A stretch of 64,000 nucleotides of DNA from Fimbriimonadaceae bacterium (GCA_019454105.1 CP075364.1:375362-439361), one strand, 5' to 3'. Shown: positions 51,749-60,533, counted from the first letter of the stretch. Numbers and translations: made by a program. The notes: generated by a model not told the origin, from the letters alone.

Positions 51749-52692
51749 GCCGACTCGAAGTCGAAGACGCGGTGGTCGCCTTCGGGCGAACGCGGGCTTT
51801 GGACGGGGTGAGCCTCCGGGTCGAGCCAGGGGAAACCCTCGGCATTGTGGGCGAGTCAGGGTGCGGCAAGACCACACTGGCCAGGGTCGTGCTCGGGCTC
51901 CAGCCTCTTGCCTCGGGAGAGGTCCGGGTGGACGGGAGGCCCGTGAAAGGAGTCGCCCGAGGCCAGGCGGCGCAAGTCGGGATGGTTTGGCAAGATCCCT
52001 TTGCCAGCCTCGACCCGCGGTGGAAGATCAGGGACTCAGTGGCAGAACCGCAAAGACTGGCCGGTCAGGTCTCCAGTGTCGAGGGGCTGTTGAGCCAGGT
52101 CGGGCTCGACCCCTCGCTGGGAGACCGGTATCCCCATGAATTGAGCGGCGGACAACGACAGCGTGCGGCGATTGCAAGGGCCCTAGCCCTGCGGCCAGGT
52201 CTCGTCCTCCTTGACGAACCGACGGCCGCACTGGATCTCAGCATGCAGGCTCAAATCCTGAACCTGATTTCCGAGTTGAGGCGCTCGGGTGAAACCTCGT
52301 TCGTCTTCATTTCGCACGACCTGGCCACCGTCCGATATCTGACGAATCGGGTAGCCGTGCTTTATCTGGGCAAAGTGGTGGAGTCGGGGCCAACCGAAGC
52401 CGTGTTCGCGCACCCCAAGCACCCGTACACCTCGGCCTTGATCGCTGCGTCCCCATCGATTGAGACTATAGGGAAGTTGCCACCACCGGTTCAGGGCGAA
52501 GCCTTATTGGCCGAGAATAAAACAATAGGTTGCAGGTATGCTTCACGGTGCCAGTTTCGCGATGCCGTCTGTGAACGGCAAGAACCGGAATGGCGAGGCG
52601 AACAGTCCCATTTCGCCGCCTGTCATTTCGTCTTTCCTCTACCGGGCTCCGAAGACGGGAAGTCTCTGACAAAGACGAATTCTGACGTTTGA
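51745..52692 (+). CDS. OppF/DppF-type ABC transporter ATP-binding protein
   Basis: The 315-residue ATPase carries GESGCGKTTLARVVLG (Walker A), VWQDPFASLDPRW (Q-loop), LSGGQRQRAAIARALA (signature), LVLLDEPTAALD (Walker B) and the switch His in FISHDLA. The C-terminal oligopeptide-type extension has HPKHPYTSALIAASP and a Cys cluster (CRYASRCQFRDAVC). Transport partners (OppA/B/C/D) are absent, so it is an orphan or serves permeases elsewhere. CTG 51745 is the likely start: GGAGG lies seven bases before it and it overlaps the nadK stop (CTGA). A GTG at 51772 is the alternative. Confidence 0.88.
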   Translation: MSRLEVEDAVVAFGRTRALDGVSLRVEPGETLGIVGESGCGKTTLARVVLGLQPLASGEVRVDGRPVKGVARGQAAQVGMVWQDPFASLDPRWKIRDSVAEPQRLAGQVSSVEGLLSQVGLDPSLGDRYPHELSGGQRQRAAIARALALRPGLVLLDEPTAALDLSMQAQILNLISELRRSGETSFVFISHDLATVRYLTNRVAVLYLGKVVESGPTEAVFAHPKHPYTSALIAASPSIETIGKLPPPVQGEALLAENKTIGCRYASRCQFRDAVCERQEPEWRGEQSHFAACHFVFPLPGSEDGKSLTKTNSDV

Positions 52693-52713
52693 CTCGTCTC
52701 AATTGATTAGATA

Positions 52714-53391
52714 ATGGAAAGCCCTAGTCTCAGAACCACCTACCTACGCGAGATGGAGACGCTCGAGCGCGACGTGCTCGAGATGGCCAGTCGCGCTGAA
52801 TCGATGGTGACTCGGGCTGTCGACTCGCTCTATCGCTTAGACACGGGCACAGCCCGTGAAGTGATGGACGAGGACGATGAGATTGACATCAAAGAGATCT
52901 TGGTCGAGCAGCGGTGCCTGAAACTGCTGGCCCTCCAGCAGCCAATGGCTTCCGACCTCCGCGAGATTGGTTCGGTCATCCGAATCATTACCGATCTTGA
53001 GCGGATCGGCGATTTGGCAGTTGATGTGGCCAAGATCTGCCTCAAGGTCGATAAGGAGTTCGGCCATACGGACTACGTGGATCTTCCCCTCATGTCCAAT
53101 GTAGCGAGGCAAATGCTGCGCCTTTCGACGCAGATGTTCGCAAGGAAGGACATTGAGGCGTACCAGCAAGTGCAGGCCCTTGAGGATCAAGTTGACGAGC
53201 TTTATCGTTCTTTAAGAGATCAGACGTTCCAATATATGCTCGCCCACCCCGAAGAAGTCGTGGCGGCCGGGTGGCTCCTCTATGCCGTGCATCATTTGGA
53301 GCGCATCGCCGATCACAGCGTCAGCATCGCTGAACGGGTCGTCTTCATGGTGACGGGCCGGATGGCTGGCGCACAAGAAGAAAGACCTTAG
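52714..53391 (+). CDS. phoU: PhoU phosphate-signalling protein
   Basis: The 225-residue all-helical protein has two similar three-helix halves with the metal-binding patterns EVMDEDDEIDIKE, PMASDLREIGSVIRIITDLE with RIGDLAVDVAKI, and LLYAVHHLERIADHSVSIAE. PhoU links the Pst phosphate importer to the PhoR/PhoB system and limits phosphate uptake. No pst or pho genes are nearby. TTGACT and TTAGATAAT-like sequence precede the ATG, but their spacing is not ideal. Confidence 0.93.
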   Translation: MESPSLRTTYLREMETLERDVLEMASRAESMVTRAVDSLYRLDTGTAREVMDEDDEIDIKEILVEQRCLKLLALQQPMASDLREIGSVIRIITDLERIGDLAVDVAKICLKVDKEFGHTDYVDLPLMSNVARQMLRLSTQMFARKDIEAYQQVQALEDQVDELYRSLRDQTFQYMLAHPEEVVAAGWLLYAVHHLERIADHSVSIAERVVFMVTGRMAGAQEERP

Positions 53392-53402
53392 TCATAGTTC
53401 AT

Positions 53403-54269
53403 ATGCGGGAAAACCTGCGGGAGCTTTGGCGGTATAGAGAGCTCCTCTTCGCGATGGTCGAGCGGGAGATCCGCATCCGCTACAAGAACAGTGTCCTCGG
53501 GTTCTTTTGGTCGTTGATCAACCCACTGGTCACGATGCTTGTCTTGTGGCTCGTCTTCAAGTTCTTCCTGAGGAACTCCACAGAGAACTTCACGCCAAAC
53601 GTTTTGGCAGCCTATCTGCCGTTCATGTTCGTCCAACTTGCAGTGCTCGATTCCTCACAGTCTGTCTTGGTCTCGTTGCAGGTCGTCAAGAAAGTCTACT
53701 TTCCTCGTGAGATTCTTCCCTTGGCAGGAGTGATCGCCAACTTTGTGCATTACCTGCTGGCGCTCGTCGTGTTCTTCTTGTACATGTTCGTTGTTTGGGC
53801 CTCGACCGGGTTCCAAGACTCCCCCTTCACCTGGAGGATCGCTTTTCTCCCGATCCTTTTGATTGTCACCGTGTCCTTGACAACAGGACTGGCCCTCATA
53901 GTATCGGCCCTGAACGTGTTCTATGAAGACGTCAAATACGCGATTTCGATCTTGCTCTACTTGCTGTTTTTCCTCACACCGGTCATGTACTTTAGTGAGA
54001 ACGTCTATTATTCGATCAAGAACGCAGGGCTGCCACCAGTTCTTTACGACATTTATCACCTGAACCCACTGGCGACGCTGGCGACGACATATAAGAAGGT
54101 TCTCGTTCCGCCTGGCCCAGTGGATGCGGGCGGTGGGCTGGGTCTGGTCCAACCACTGCCGATGAACTGGGGCCTGTTCGGCGTCACGTTCTTGGTGTCC
54201 GTCGGACTCCTTGCAGGCGGCTATGCCTTGTTCAACCGATTAAAGTGGAGGTTTGTGGAAAGGCCATGA
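53403..54269 (+). CDS. polysaccharide ABC exporter permease (Wzm/TagG type)
   Basis: The 288-residue ABC-2 permease shows the N-terminal motif YRELLFAMVEREIRIRYKNS and VLGFFWSLINPLVTMLVLWLV, six hydrophobic segments in all, and a C-terminal LAGGYALFNRLKWRFVERP typical of O-antigen or teichoic acid exporters. It exports lipid-linked glycans together with the ATPase encoded next, which overlaps it by four bases. ATG 53403 has no Shine-Dalgarno. Confidence 0.93.
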   Translation: MRENLRELWRYRELLFAMVEREIRIRYKNSVLGFFWSLINPLVTMLVLWLVFKFFLRNSTENFTPNVLAAYLPFMFVQLAVLDSSQSVLVSLQVVKKVYFPREILPLAGVIANFVHYLLALVVFFLYMFVVWASTGFQDSPFTWRIAFLPILLIVTVSLTTGLALIVSALNVFYEDVKYAISILLYLLFFLTPVMYFSENVYYSIKNAGLPPVLYDIYHLNPLATLATTYKKVLVPPGPVDAGGGLGLVQPLPMNWGLFGVTFLVSVGLLAGGYALFNRLKWRFVERP

Positions 54270-54994
54270 GCACCCCAGCGATCTTGATCGAAGATCTGCA
54301 TAAAGAGTTCATCGTTTCGCACTCAGGAGCGGGTTCGCTCAAGACCGCCCTCCTCTGGTGGAAGCGGAGAAGATTGGAGACTTTGAAAGTCCTTAATGGA
54401 CTGAGTTTTCAAGTCGGTCAGGGTGAGTGCGTCGCATTGATCGGTAAGAACGGAGCCGGGAAGAGCACTCTTCTCTCGCTGATCGCCAGAGTTTATCGAC
54501 CGACATCGGGCCGAATCACTGTCAATGGCCGAACAGCCCCGCTCCTGGAGCTCGGGGCTGGATTCCACCCAGACCTGACAGGTTTGGAGAACATTCTCTT
54601 CAACGCGATGATTCTCGGACTCTCAAGAAAGGATGCTCTGGCGCGTACTGGGGAGATCGTCGATTTTGCCGAGTTGGGCGGGCAGATCGACGCTCCTGTA
54701 CGGACATTTTCTAGCGGAATGCTCGCGAGACTGGGCTTCGCGATCGCCGTTAACGTGGACGCCGACATCTTGATCGTCGACGAGGTTCTCGCCGTCGGAG
54801 ACTTTGAGTTTGAAGAGAAATGCTACAGAAAGATCGAAGAGTTTCGATCCGTGGGTCACACGATCTTGTTTGTTTCGCATCAGATGGAATCCGTGATGCG
54901 CGTCGCAGACCGTTGCCTCCTTTTGGAACATGGACAGGTCTCGATGGAGGGCGCCCCTTCGGACGTGATCGCTCGCTATCACGAGTCCGGCTGA
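54266..54994 (+). CDS. polysaccharide ABC exporter ATPase (Wzt/TagH type)
   Basis: The 242-residue ATPase has GKNGAGKSTLLSLIARVY (Walker A), LLELGAGFHPDLTGLENI (a Wzt/TagH signature), FSSGMLARLGFAIAV (ABC signature region), ILIVDEVLAVGDFEFEEKC (Walker B) and FVSHQ. Its end is short, so it lacks the C-terminal carbohydrate-binding domain that some Wzt proteins have; the substrate must be recognised otherwise. Its last 16 bases overlap the convergent glycosyltransferase gene. Confidence 0.94.
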   Translation: MSTPAILIEDLHKEFIVSHSGAGSLKTALLWWKRRRLETLKVLNGLSFQVGQGECVALIGKNGAGKSTLLSLIARVYRPTSGRITVNGRTAPLLELGAGFHPDLTGLENILFNAMILGLSRKDALARTGEIVDFAELGGQIDAPVRTFSSGMLARLGFAIAVNVDADILIVDEVLAVGDFEFEEKCYRKIEEFRSVGHTILFVSHQMESVMRVADRCLLLEHGQVSMEGAPSDVIARYHESG

Positions 54995-55893
54995 GGGCGT
55001 GTCAACAGGACCCGCCAAAAGAGACGCGCCCTTGCCCGGAAGACTGGCCGCTGCCCCAAAGTGAAGAGGCTCGCCAAGCTCCATGCCGTGCAGCGCCCCA
55101 GGGCTCCAAGCCGGTCCATCAGCAAACAGAGGCCGCAGGCAAAGAGCCCATGGTGGATGCGAAAGTAGAGTTCCTTCCCAGCGTTGTATCGCGCTACCGA
55201 CAACCAACGGTCGCCCGACGCCCCGAGGGCGTGGCCAAAGACCGCGGTCGGAACATAGAGAATCGTGCCGTGACCCGATAATCGCCGACAGAGGTCGGTG
55301 TCCTCGACATAGAGAAAGAAGCGCTCGTCGAACCGCTCGAGGGGCCTCGCCATGAGGCACGCCCCCATGACCTGGGCTACGCGGTGGGGGCCGACCGGGT
55401 CACGGGCCAACAACCGCTGAGTCTGCCAGTAGGGACTTAAGAGCGGGCTTCCGGGGAAGAGCTTCTCCAGACCGCTTTGCTCGCAAAAGACGGCCCAGAG
55501 CGTGAGTTCAGAGCAACAGGAAGACTGGGTCGACCCAAGAACGTCCCCTTGAGGGGAATCCACCAATCGCCCTCCGCACGCCACGGATCCCGATTGGATC
55601 GCTCTGGACAGTTCCTCCACCGCCCCTGGAGTCGCCCAGGCGTCCGAGTTCAAGAACAAGGCGACGTCGCCGGTCATGGCGTCCAGGCCTTGATTGTTGG
55701 CGGCCCCGAACCCGCGGTTCGTGTTGTTCTCAATGAGACGGACCCGGGGGAAGTCCTCCCGCACCATGGCGACCGATCCATCGGAAGACGCGTTGTCGAC
55801 CACGATGACCTCGACATCGTCCGGCAAGGAGGCCAAACACCGACGCAACAATTCGCAGGTGTTGTAGCTCACCACGACGACGGAGACGGTCAA
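54979..55893 (-). CDS. family 2 glycosyltransferase
   Basis: The 304-residue protein has the GT2 GT-A fold: VSVVVVSYNTCELLRRCLASL, VIVVDNASSDGSVAM, ENNTNRGFGAANNQGLDAM, LFLNSDAWATPG with the DXD-like nucleotide-metal motif, and FFLYVEDTDLCRRLSGHG. This pattern fits rhamnosyl- or related transferases of cell-surface glycans. It converges with the polysaccharide exporter genes by 16 bases, so it likely acts in the same glycan pathway. TTG 55893 starts seven bases after TAATTC. The sugar is unknown. Confidence 0.9.
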   Translation of the reverse strand: MTVSVVVVSYNTCELLRRCLASLPDDVEVIVVDNASSDGSVAMVREDFPRVRLIENNTNRGFGAANNQGLDAMTGDVALFLNSDAWATPGAVEELSRAIQSGSVACGGRLVDSPQGDVLGSTQSSCCSELTLWAVFCEQSGLEKLFPGSPLLSPYWQTQRLLARDPVGPHRVAQVMGACLMARPLERFDERFFLYVEDTDLCRRLSGHGTILYVPTAVFGHALGASGDRWLSVARYNAGKELYFRIHHGLFACGLCLLMDRLGALGRCTAWSLASLFTLGQRPVFRARARLFWRVLLTRPQPDS

Positions 55894-55927
55894 GGGGTCT
55901 GAATTAAACCAGACTCAGTGTGTCAAA

Positions 55928-56422
55928 ATGGCGGCCCCCATGGCACACGAAGTGATGCTGTCTCCCGAGGGCTATGACCGGCTTAAGAAAGAACTCGACC
56001 ACTTGAAGTCGGTCGAGCGACAGCGGGTTGCCGAAAACATCCGAGAGGCCAAGTCGCACGGCGACCTTCGAGAAAACGCCATGTACCATGAAGCCAAGCT
56101 CAACCAGAAGCGGCTGGAAGGTCGCATCGCGGACCTTGAGAAGGTGCTCCAGACAGCGAAGATCGTCGAAAAGGGGTCGTTGGGCGGGGACATCGCCCAC
56201 TTGGGCTCGAAGGTCACGGTCAAGGACTTGGACTGGGGCGACGAACTGAGCTTCACTCTCGTCGGAGCGTTCGAAGCCGATCCGGCCAACGACCTCATTT
56301 CGATCACGTCACCCTTGGGCGAGGCCCTGATTGGGAAGACCGCAGACGACGAAGTCGAAGTGGAAGCTCCTGCCGGCAAGCAGAAGTACCGTATCCTCAG
56401 CGTCGAGCCCGGCGAAGCCTAG
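55928..56422 (+). CDS. greA: transcription elongation factor GreA
   Basis: The 164-residue factor has the N-terminal coiled coil (LSPEGYDRLKKELDHLKSVE, REAKSHGDLRENAMYHEAK, with the acidic tip for transcript cleavage) and the C-terminal globular domain (GDIAHLGSKVTVKDL, ISITSPLGEALIGKTADDEV, EVEAPAGKQKYRILSVE). It rescues backtracked RNA polymerase. ATG 55928 is given; the ATG 12 bases later (MAHEVML) is equally possible. It diverges from the glycosyltransferase. Confidence 0.97.
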   Translation: MAAPMAHEVMLSPEGYDRLKKELDHLKSVERQRVAENIREAKSHGDLRENAMYHEAKLNQKRLEGRIADLEKVLQTAKIVEKGSLGGDIAHLGSKVTVKDLDWGDELSFTLVGAFEADPANDLISITSPLGEALIGKTADDEVEVEAPAGKQKYRILSVEPGEA

Positions 56423-56652
56423 CCCATTGGAATCTTTTTGCCGCGTGGCCCGTTCTTTATCATTGGACGCGGGCTTCGGTTCGCGTACTACTCAACAAAC
56501 CAGGAGGTGGTGCCGGACAATGAACAGTCACCAACACGCGCTCCAGGGAGGAACTGGGTTTTAGCGACCCGGGTCTGAGACCTGTTTCGTCATGAACCAA
56601 GGTCTCTCTGGATGCAAGCCCCGGCCCATCAGCCGGGGCTCCTTCTCTTTTT
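56423..56652 (+). other. 234-base gap with terminator; possible small transcript
   Basis: After the greA stop there is TATCAT (56458-56463) and a Shine-Dalgarno-like AGGAGG, 12 bases before ATG 56520. That ATG opens a 14-codon frame (MNSHQHALQGGTGF). A 6-bp hairpin GAGACC/GGTCTC follows, then a strong terminator. The gap could be the 3' end of greA or a separate small RNA or leader peptide. No known RNA family fits. Confidence 0.35.
56617..56652 (+). terminator. rho-independent terminator
   Basis: Perfect 9-bp stem AGCCCCGGC/GCCGGGGCT (56617-56625 with 56632-56640), six-base loop CCATCA, then CCTTCTCTTTTT. It ends the greA-side transcript four bases before the stop of the convergent phosphoesterase gene. 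Confidence 0.9.
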
Positions 56653-56656
56653 CGGG

Positions 56657-57604
56657 TCAGCTCCTGGTCTTCCAGCCATAAGGCACGTAGCGGTTCTCGA
56701 ACGTGCCGTCATTGAACAAGTCGACCATGGCGTAGCCATAGGTGCACTCGTGATAGTCGCCGCCCCACCAGCCGCCCGAGACGGCTCCGTTGCAGAAGTA
56801 CGTGACCCCGTTGTAAGCCACCAGGTCCACGAGGTGCATGTGCCCGCTGAGGCAAAGCTTCACGTTCGGGTGCTTCTTGAAAAGGTCTTTGATCCGCCGG
56901 GCGTCGATGTGCATCCATGAACCCGGCACGACCCAGTTGCCCGACTTCTCGTTCTCGCCGTCAAAGTAAGCGCAAGCGGCCAGGATTGGAATGTGGCTCA
57001 CGATGAGGACCGGCGTCTTCGCGTCCGTCTTTGCGAGCAAGTCGCCGAGCCACTCGAACTGCTCGTCGTCCAGCCGCCCCTTGTAGCCGTTGCCTTCACG
57101 GAACGTGCTGTCGAGCACTACGAAGCGCCATCCGGCCTGGTCGAACGAGTAGTAAGGCTTCTCCAGCCCCAAGACCTCGCACGCCCACACCTTGCCGAAC
57201 TTCGGGTCCGATTCTTGCTGGTTACCCATGCCCCAGGCCCAGACGTCGTGGTTCCCGACCGTGTGGCGCACAGGGATCCCTGCGTTGGCCTTCAGAACAC
57301 GCGTGTAGATGTCCCACTGGGTCTTCGTGCGCTCTTTGCTGGCCCCGAATGCGTCCATGATCAGGTCGCCGCCGGTCACGATCAACTGAGGCTTGTCCTT
57401 CTGCGACTGGACGTGCTTCAGGGCCGCCTCCATGCCCTCCGGGGCCGCTCGCTCGGGTTGGACGTGAATATCGGTCAGGTGGGCGAACCGGAGGACGCGC
57501 TTGCGCTTCGGATTCGGCGCGGCCTGGGCCAGAGAAGGAAGAAGGATTCCGGCCGCACCGACGGCCAGTAAGTCGCGGCGAGTGAGGGAGGCTTTTCCGG
57601 CCAT
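56657..57604 (-). CDS. Tat-exported calcineurin-like metallophosphoesterase
   Basis: The 315-residue protein begins with a twin-arginine signal (TRRDLLAVGAAGILLPSLAQA). The phosphoesterase domain has the five metal-binding blocks: FAHLTDIHVQPE, VTGGDLIMD, VGNHDVWAW, VLIVSHIPI and LSGHMHLVDLV. Folding with metal before export explains the Tat route. ATG 57604 is preferred; GTG 57613 and ATG 57616 are also open next to an AAGGAG. The substrate is unknown. Confidence 0.93.
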   Translation of the reverse strand: MAGKASLTRRDLLAVGAAGILLPSLAQAAPNPKRKRVLRFAHLTDIHVQPERAAPEGMEAALKHVQSQKDKPQLIVTGGDLIMDAFGASKERTKTQWDIYTRVLKANAGIPVRHTVGNHDVWAWGMGNQQESDPKFGKVWACEVLGLEKPYYSFDQAGWRFVVLDSTFREGNGYKGRLDDEQFEWLGDLLAKTDAKTPVLIVSHIPILAACAYFDGENEKSGNWVVPGSWMHIDARRIKDLFKKHPNVKLCLSGHMHLVDLVAYNGVTYFCNGAVSGGWWGGDYHECTYGYAMVDLFNDGTFENRYVPYGWKTRS

Positions 57605-57730
57605 GTCGCCCACCATACTCCTTCTGAAGTTAGACGCGTGTTAAGGCCGGGCTGGGCTGATCGAAACCGCCTGACTCCGACACTTGACCCTCGTGAGACA
57701 CTCCCAAACCTCTGATCGCCGGACCCTGAG

Positions 57731-59080
57731 TCAGTCGGCCGCAATTCTTGGGTTCAGTCCGTCGTACACCATGGCCTCGAGCAGCCGCGTCGCCCTCTTG
57801 TCCGGATGAACATCGATAAGTCGTCGCACAATCGTCAAGAGCTCGCGCCGCATCGTTTGGGAACCTTTGTCCTCAAACGCAGGCACCAGATATCTCCAAG
57901 CCTTCTCGGGTTCGCCGCCCAAGACGCAAGCGATCCCCAAAATTGGCGCCCCGTACTGCCGGTGCACCCACGTCTCAATGGGTACGTGCTCCAACAAGTC
58001 GAGCGCTTTCTCGATCTTGCCGAGGAAGAGGCACAGTTCGAAGAACGAATGGTCCATCAGTCGGGCGTCTTCGCCGTCTTGCTCAGCCTTCAATCTCTCT
58101 AACTCGCCCCACCTGGATTCCGCGAGAGCGAGGTTGCCGGCGGCGGCGTTGGCCGATGCGGAGTTGGCGAGCGCGAAGATCCTCCGCTTTCCTGATCGGT
58201 TTCGAAGCAGGTCTTGCTCCACCAGCTTCGCGTTGTGTTGGCTTGCTGACGTTCCTATACAAAGGATCGGCCCGGGGCAAGGAGGAATGTGCGACGGCCC
58301 ATGTTCGTAGGGGAGGTCTCTCGCGCTCCTGGCCAGTCGCCGGGCCGAGGAGACATCGTCGATGAAGACGGCCGCCATCGCCCGTGTGCACTTGGTCTGG
58401 CCCAGCAAGGCCGCCCCGCCAGGATCGATTTGGGCCAGGCGCCAAACATCAGCTTCGATCAGGGCGAGTTTGAGGTCAGTTCCCCGTCCATGGCCCAGCC
58501 ACACTTCTGTGGCGGCCGACTCCATGGCGCGGACGGCTTCATCGATGGAAAGCAGCGGTGGCCTGGTCGGGCCGTCGGTCATGAGGGCCGTAGTCTCGAC
58601 AGGGTCGGCCCCGAGGGCGCGGGCAAGCCCGGCGAGCACATCGCCGCTCGGGCGCCGCAGTCCTTGCTCCCAGTGGGCGACCGCGCTGGTGCTCGCCCCG
58701 ACGGCGAGCCCGGTCTGGCTCCGGCTCCAACCCTTGCGCAGCCTCAAAGCCCGGAGGAGGTCGCCCCCGACCGGATAGCGGCTTCCCACCTCGGCCAGTC
58801 GGATCGACCCAAGCGCGTCCGCCTTGTGCATGGCCCGCACGCTCCTTGGTTTCGGGATCATCGAGAGCGCGAGGAACCTGATGTCATCGCCGCATCCCAG
58901 GGCGCCGAGGGCGAGATCCAGGCTCGAGACATCGGGGTACGCCCGGCCCGACTCCCAACGGGAGAGCGTCGCCTTGCCAAGCCCGCTCATTCGGCTCAAC
59001 TCGCCTAAGGACTTTCCCTGGGCGGTGCGGGCCCACCGGATGAGAGAACCAAAGGAGTCGGGCCGGTCAGGGGAGTTCAC
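57731..59080 (-). CDS. transcriptional regulator with two XRE-type HTH domains
   Basis: The 449-residue protein has two Cro/CI-type helix-turn-helix domains in tandem: the first at ~10-60 (SLGELSRMSGLGKATLSRWE) and the second at ~105-165 (LRLRKGWSRSQTGLAVGAST, then AVAHWEQGLRRPSGD). A ~280-residue helical TPR-like sensor region follows (ALANSASANAAAGNLALAES and similar). GTG 59080 is the start. Such HTH-TPR proteins often bind peptide or protein signals. The duplicated HTH suggests binding to two half-sites by one chain. It is a lone gene with no clear target. Confidence 0.85.
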   Translation of the reverse strand: MNSPDRPDSFGSLIRWARTAQGKSLGELSRMSGLGKATLSRWESGRAYPDVSSLDLALGALGCGDDIRFLALSMIPKPRSVRAMHKADALGSIRLAEVGSRYPVGGDLLRALRLRKGWSRSQTGLAVGASTSAVAHWEQGLRRPSGDVLAGLARALGADPVETTALMTDGPTRPPLLSIDEAVRAMESAATEVWLGHGRGTDLKLALIEADVWRLAQIDPGGAALLGQTKCTRAMAAVFIDDVSSARRLARSARDLPYEHGPSHIPPCPGPILCIGTSASQHNAKLVEQDLLRNRSGKRRIFALANSASANAAAGNLALAESRWGELERLKAEQDGEDARLMDHSFFELCLFLGKIEKALDLLEHVPIETWVHRQYGAPILGIACVLGGEPEKAWRYLVPAFEDKGSQTMRRELLTIVRRLIDVHPDKRATRLLEAMVYDGLNPRIAAD

Positions 59081-59185
59081 GTCAATCGGGCGCCAGGGGG
59101 CGCAAACGCGCCTAGGTTACCTCAGAGATTGGGGCCTGCCATCAGAATGTTAGCCATTGTTCTGGGTCATCGCCTCAAGAGGATC

Positions 59186-60451
59186 TCACTCCACCGCCTG
59201 GGTCGAGACCGCCTTTAAGACCTCTTCCGGTGTCGTCAGCCCGGCCAGCACCTTCTGCTTGCCGTCCTCCTGCATGGTCTTGAAACCCTGAGTCCGGGCC
59301 ACGGCCAACAGCTCGGGGTACCCAGCCCCGTCGTGGATCGCCTGCTTGAGCGGGCGGTCGCCGGTCACAAGCTCAAAGACCCCGATGCGGCCCTTGAACC
59401 CCGTGCCTCGGCACTCAGGGCATCCTTCTCCCTTCATCAGCTTGGCCCCGGGCATGTCATCGGCCGAGCAACCCAGGTCTTCGAGCTCGACGCGCGCATA
59501 CGGGAACGGGGCCGCGCACTTGGGGCAGTTCCGACGCACGAGCCTCTGGGCCATGATCCCGACCAAGACGCCCGAGATCAGGTACGGCTCCGCGTCCATA
59601 TCGACCATGCGCCCGATCGACTCGATCGCGTTGTTGGTGTGCAGGGTCGAGAGCACGAGGTGACCGGTCAGCCCCGCCTGGATGCCGATATGGAGCGACT
59701 CGGGGTCTCGCATTTCGCCGACCATCATCACGTCCGGGTCTTGGCGCAGGAACGCCCGCATGACCCTGGGGAAGGTCATCTTCTCCGTGACTTGGACTTG
59801 GGCGATGTTGTCGTCGAACTCGTACTCCACGGGGTCTTCGACCGTGACGATGTTCCGCTTCTTGCGGTCGAGTTGCTGGAGGCTGGCGTAAAGGGTCGAG
59901 GTCTTGCCGCTGCCAGTGGGGCCGGTGACGAGGATGAGGCCATAAGGAACCTGGATCAGGCGCGTCCAAATCTCCATGACGGAAGGCGGCATCCCGAGCG
60001 ACTCCAGATCGACCTTCATGGACTGTGGGTCGAGCAAGCGCATCACGAACTTCTCGCCATTGAGGGAGGGCACGCACGAGGCGCGGGCGCTGAGCCGTCG
60101 CGAGTCGTACTCCATGTCGATGCGCCCGTCCTGGGGTTCGCGGGTCTCGTCGATCCGCATCCCCGCCGCGAGCTTGAGTCGGGCGAGGACGTTGGCCGCC
60201 TGCTCGGGTGGGAGCTGGCCGTTGTCGTGGAGGATGCCGTCCTGGCGGAAGCGGATGCGGAGCTGGTCGCGCTCGGGCTGGAGATGGATGTCGCTGGTGC
60301 CGGTGTCGAGGGCCTGCATCATGATGTTGTCGACGATGCTGACGGCGAGGCTCATCTCGTTGCCGCCCATCTCGCGGGTCTGGCCCTGCTCGCGGATGAT
60401 GAGGCGGAACCGCTTGGCCGCCCCCCAGTTGCCGTGCTCCTGGATGCTCAT
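59186..60451 (-). CDS. GspE/PilB-type secretion/pilus ATPase, short form
   Basis: The 421-residue ATPase has Walker A GPTGSGKTSTLYASL, the Asp box VEDPVEYEF, Walker B MMVGEMRDPES, the His box LVLSTLHTNNA, and the Cys4 zinc site (CPKCAAPF...CPECRGTGF), all hallmarks of type II secretion/type IV pilus motors. The N1 domain (about 180 residues) of typical PilB is absent; only ~40 residues precede the N2 domain. ATG 60451 is chosen as the first ATG after a GTG run at 60484. The three pilin-like proteins in this window are possible substrates. Confidence 0.93.
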   Translation of the reverse strand: MSIQEHGNWGAAKRFRLIIREQGQTREMGGNEMSLAVSIVDNIMMQALDTGTSDIHLQPERDQLRIRFRQDGILHDNGQLPPEQAANVLARLKLAAGMRIDETREPQDGRIDMEYDSRRLSARASCVPSLNGEKFVMRLLDPQSMKVDLESLGMPPSVMEIWTRLIQVPYGLILVTGPTGSGKTSTLYASLQQLDRKKRNIVTVEDPVEYEFDDNIAQVQVTEKMTFPRVMRAFLRQDPDVMMVGEMRDPESLHIGIQAGLTGHLVLSTLHTNNAIESIGRMVDMDAEPYLISGVLVGIMAQRLVRRNCPKCAAPFPYARVELEDLGCSADDMPGAKLMKGEGCPECRGTGFKGRIGVFELVTGDRPLKQAIHDGAGYPELLAVARTQGFKTMQEDGKQKVLAGLTTPEEVLKAVSTQAVE

Positions 60452-60533
60452 GGAAGTCCCATGATAGACGGTCTCGGGCTCCACATTGTCCGATCGCCTA
60501 AGTTATCGGTTGGGATCTGCTGAGAGGGACCAC

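Noticed and set aside
56423-56652. 6S, SRP, tmRNA or RNase P RNA gene
   Set aside because: None of the conserved cores could be found by eye; only a terminator and a short hairpin are clear.
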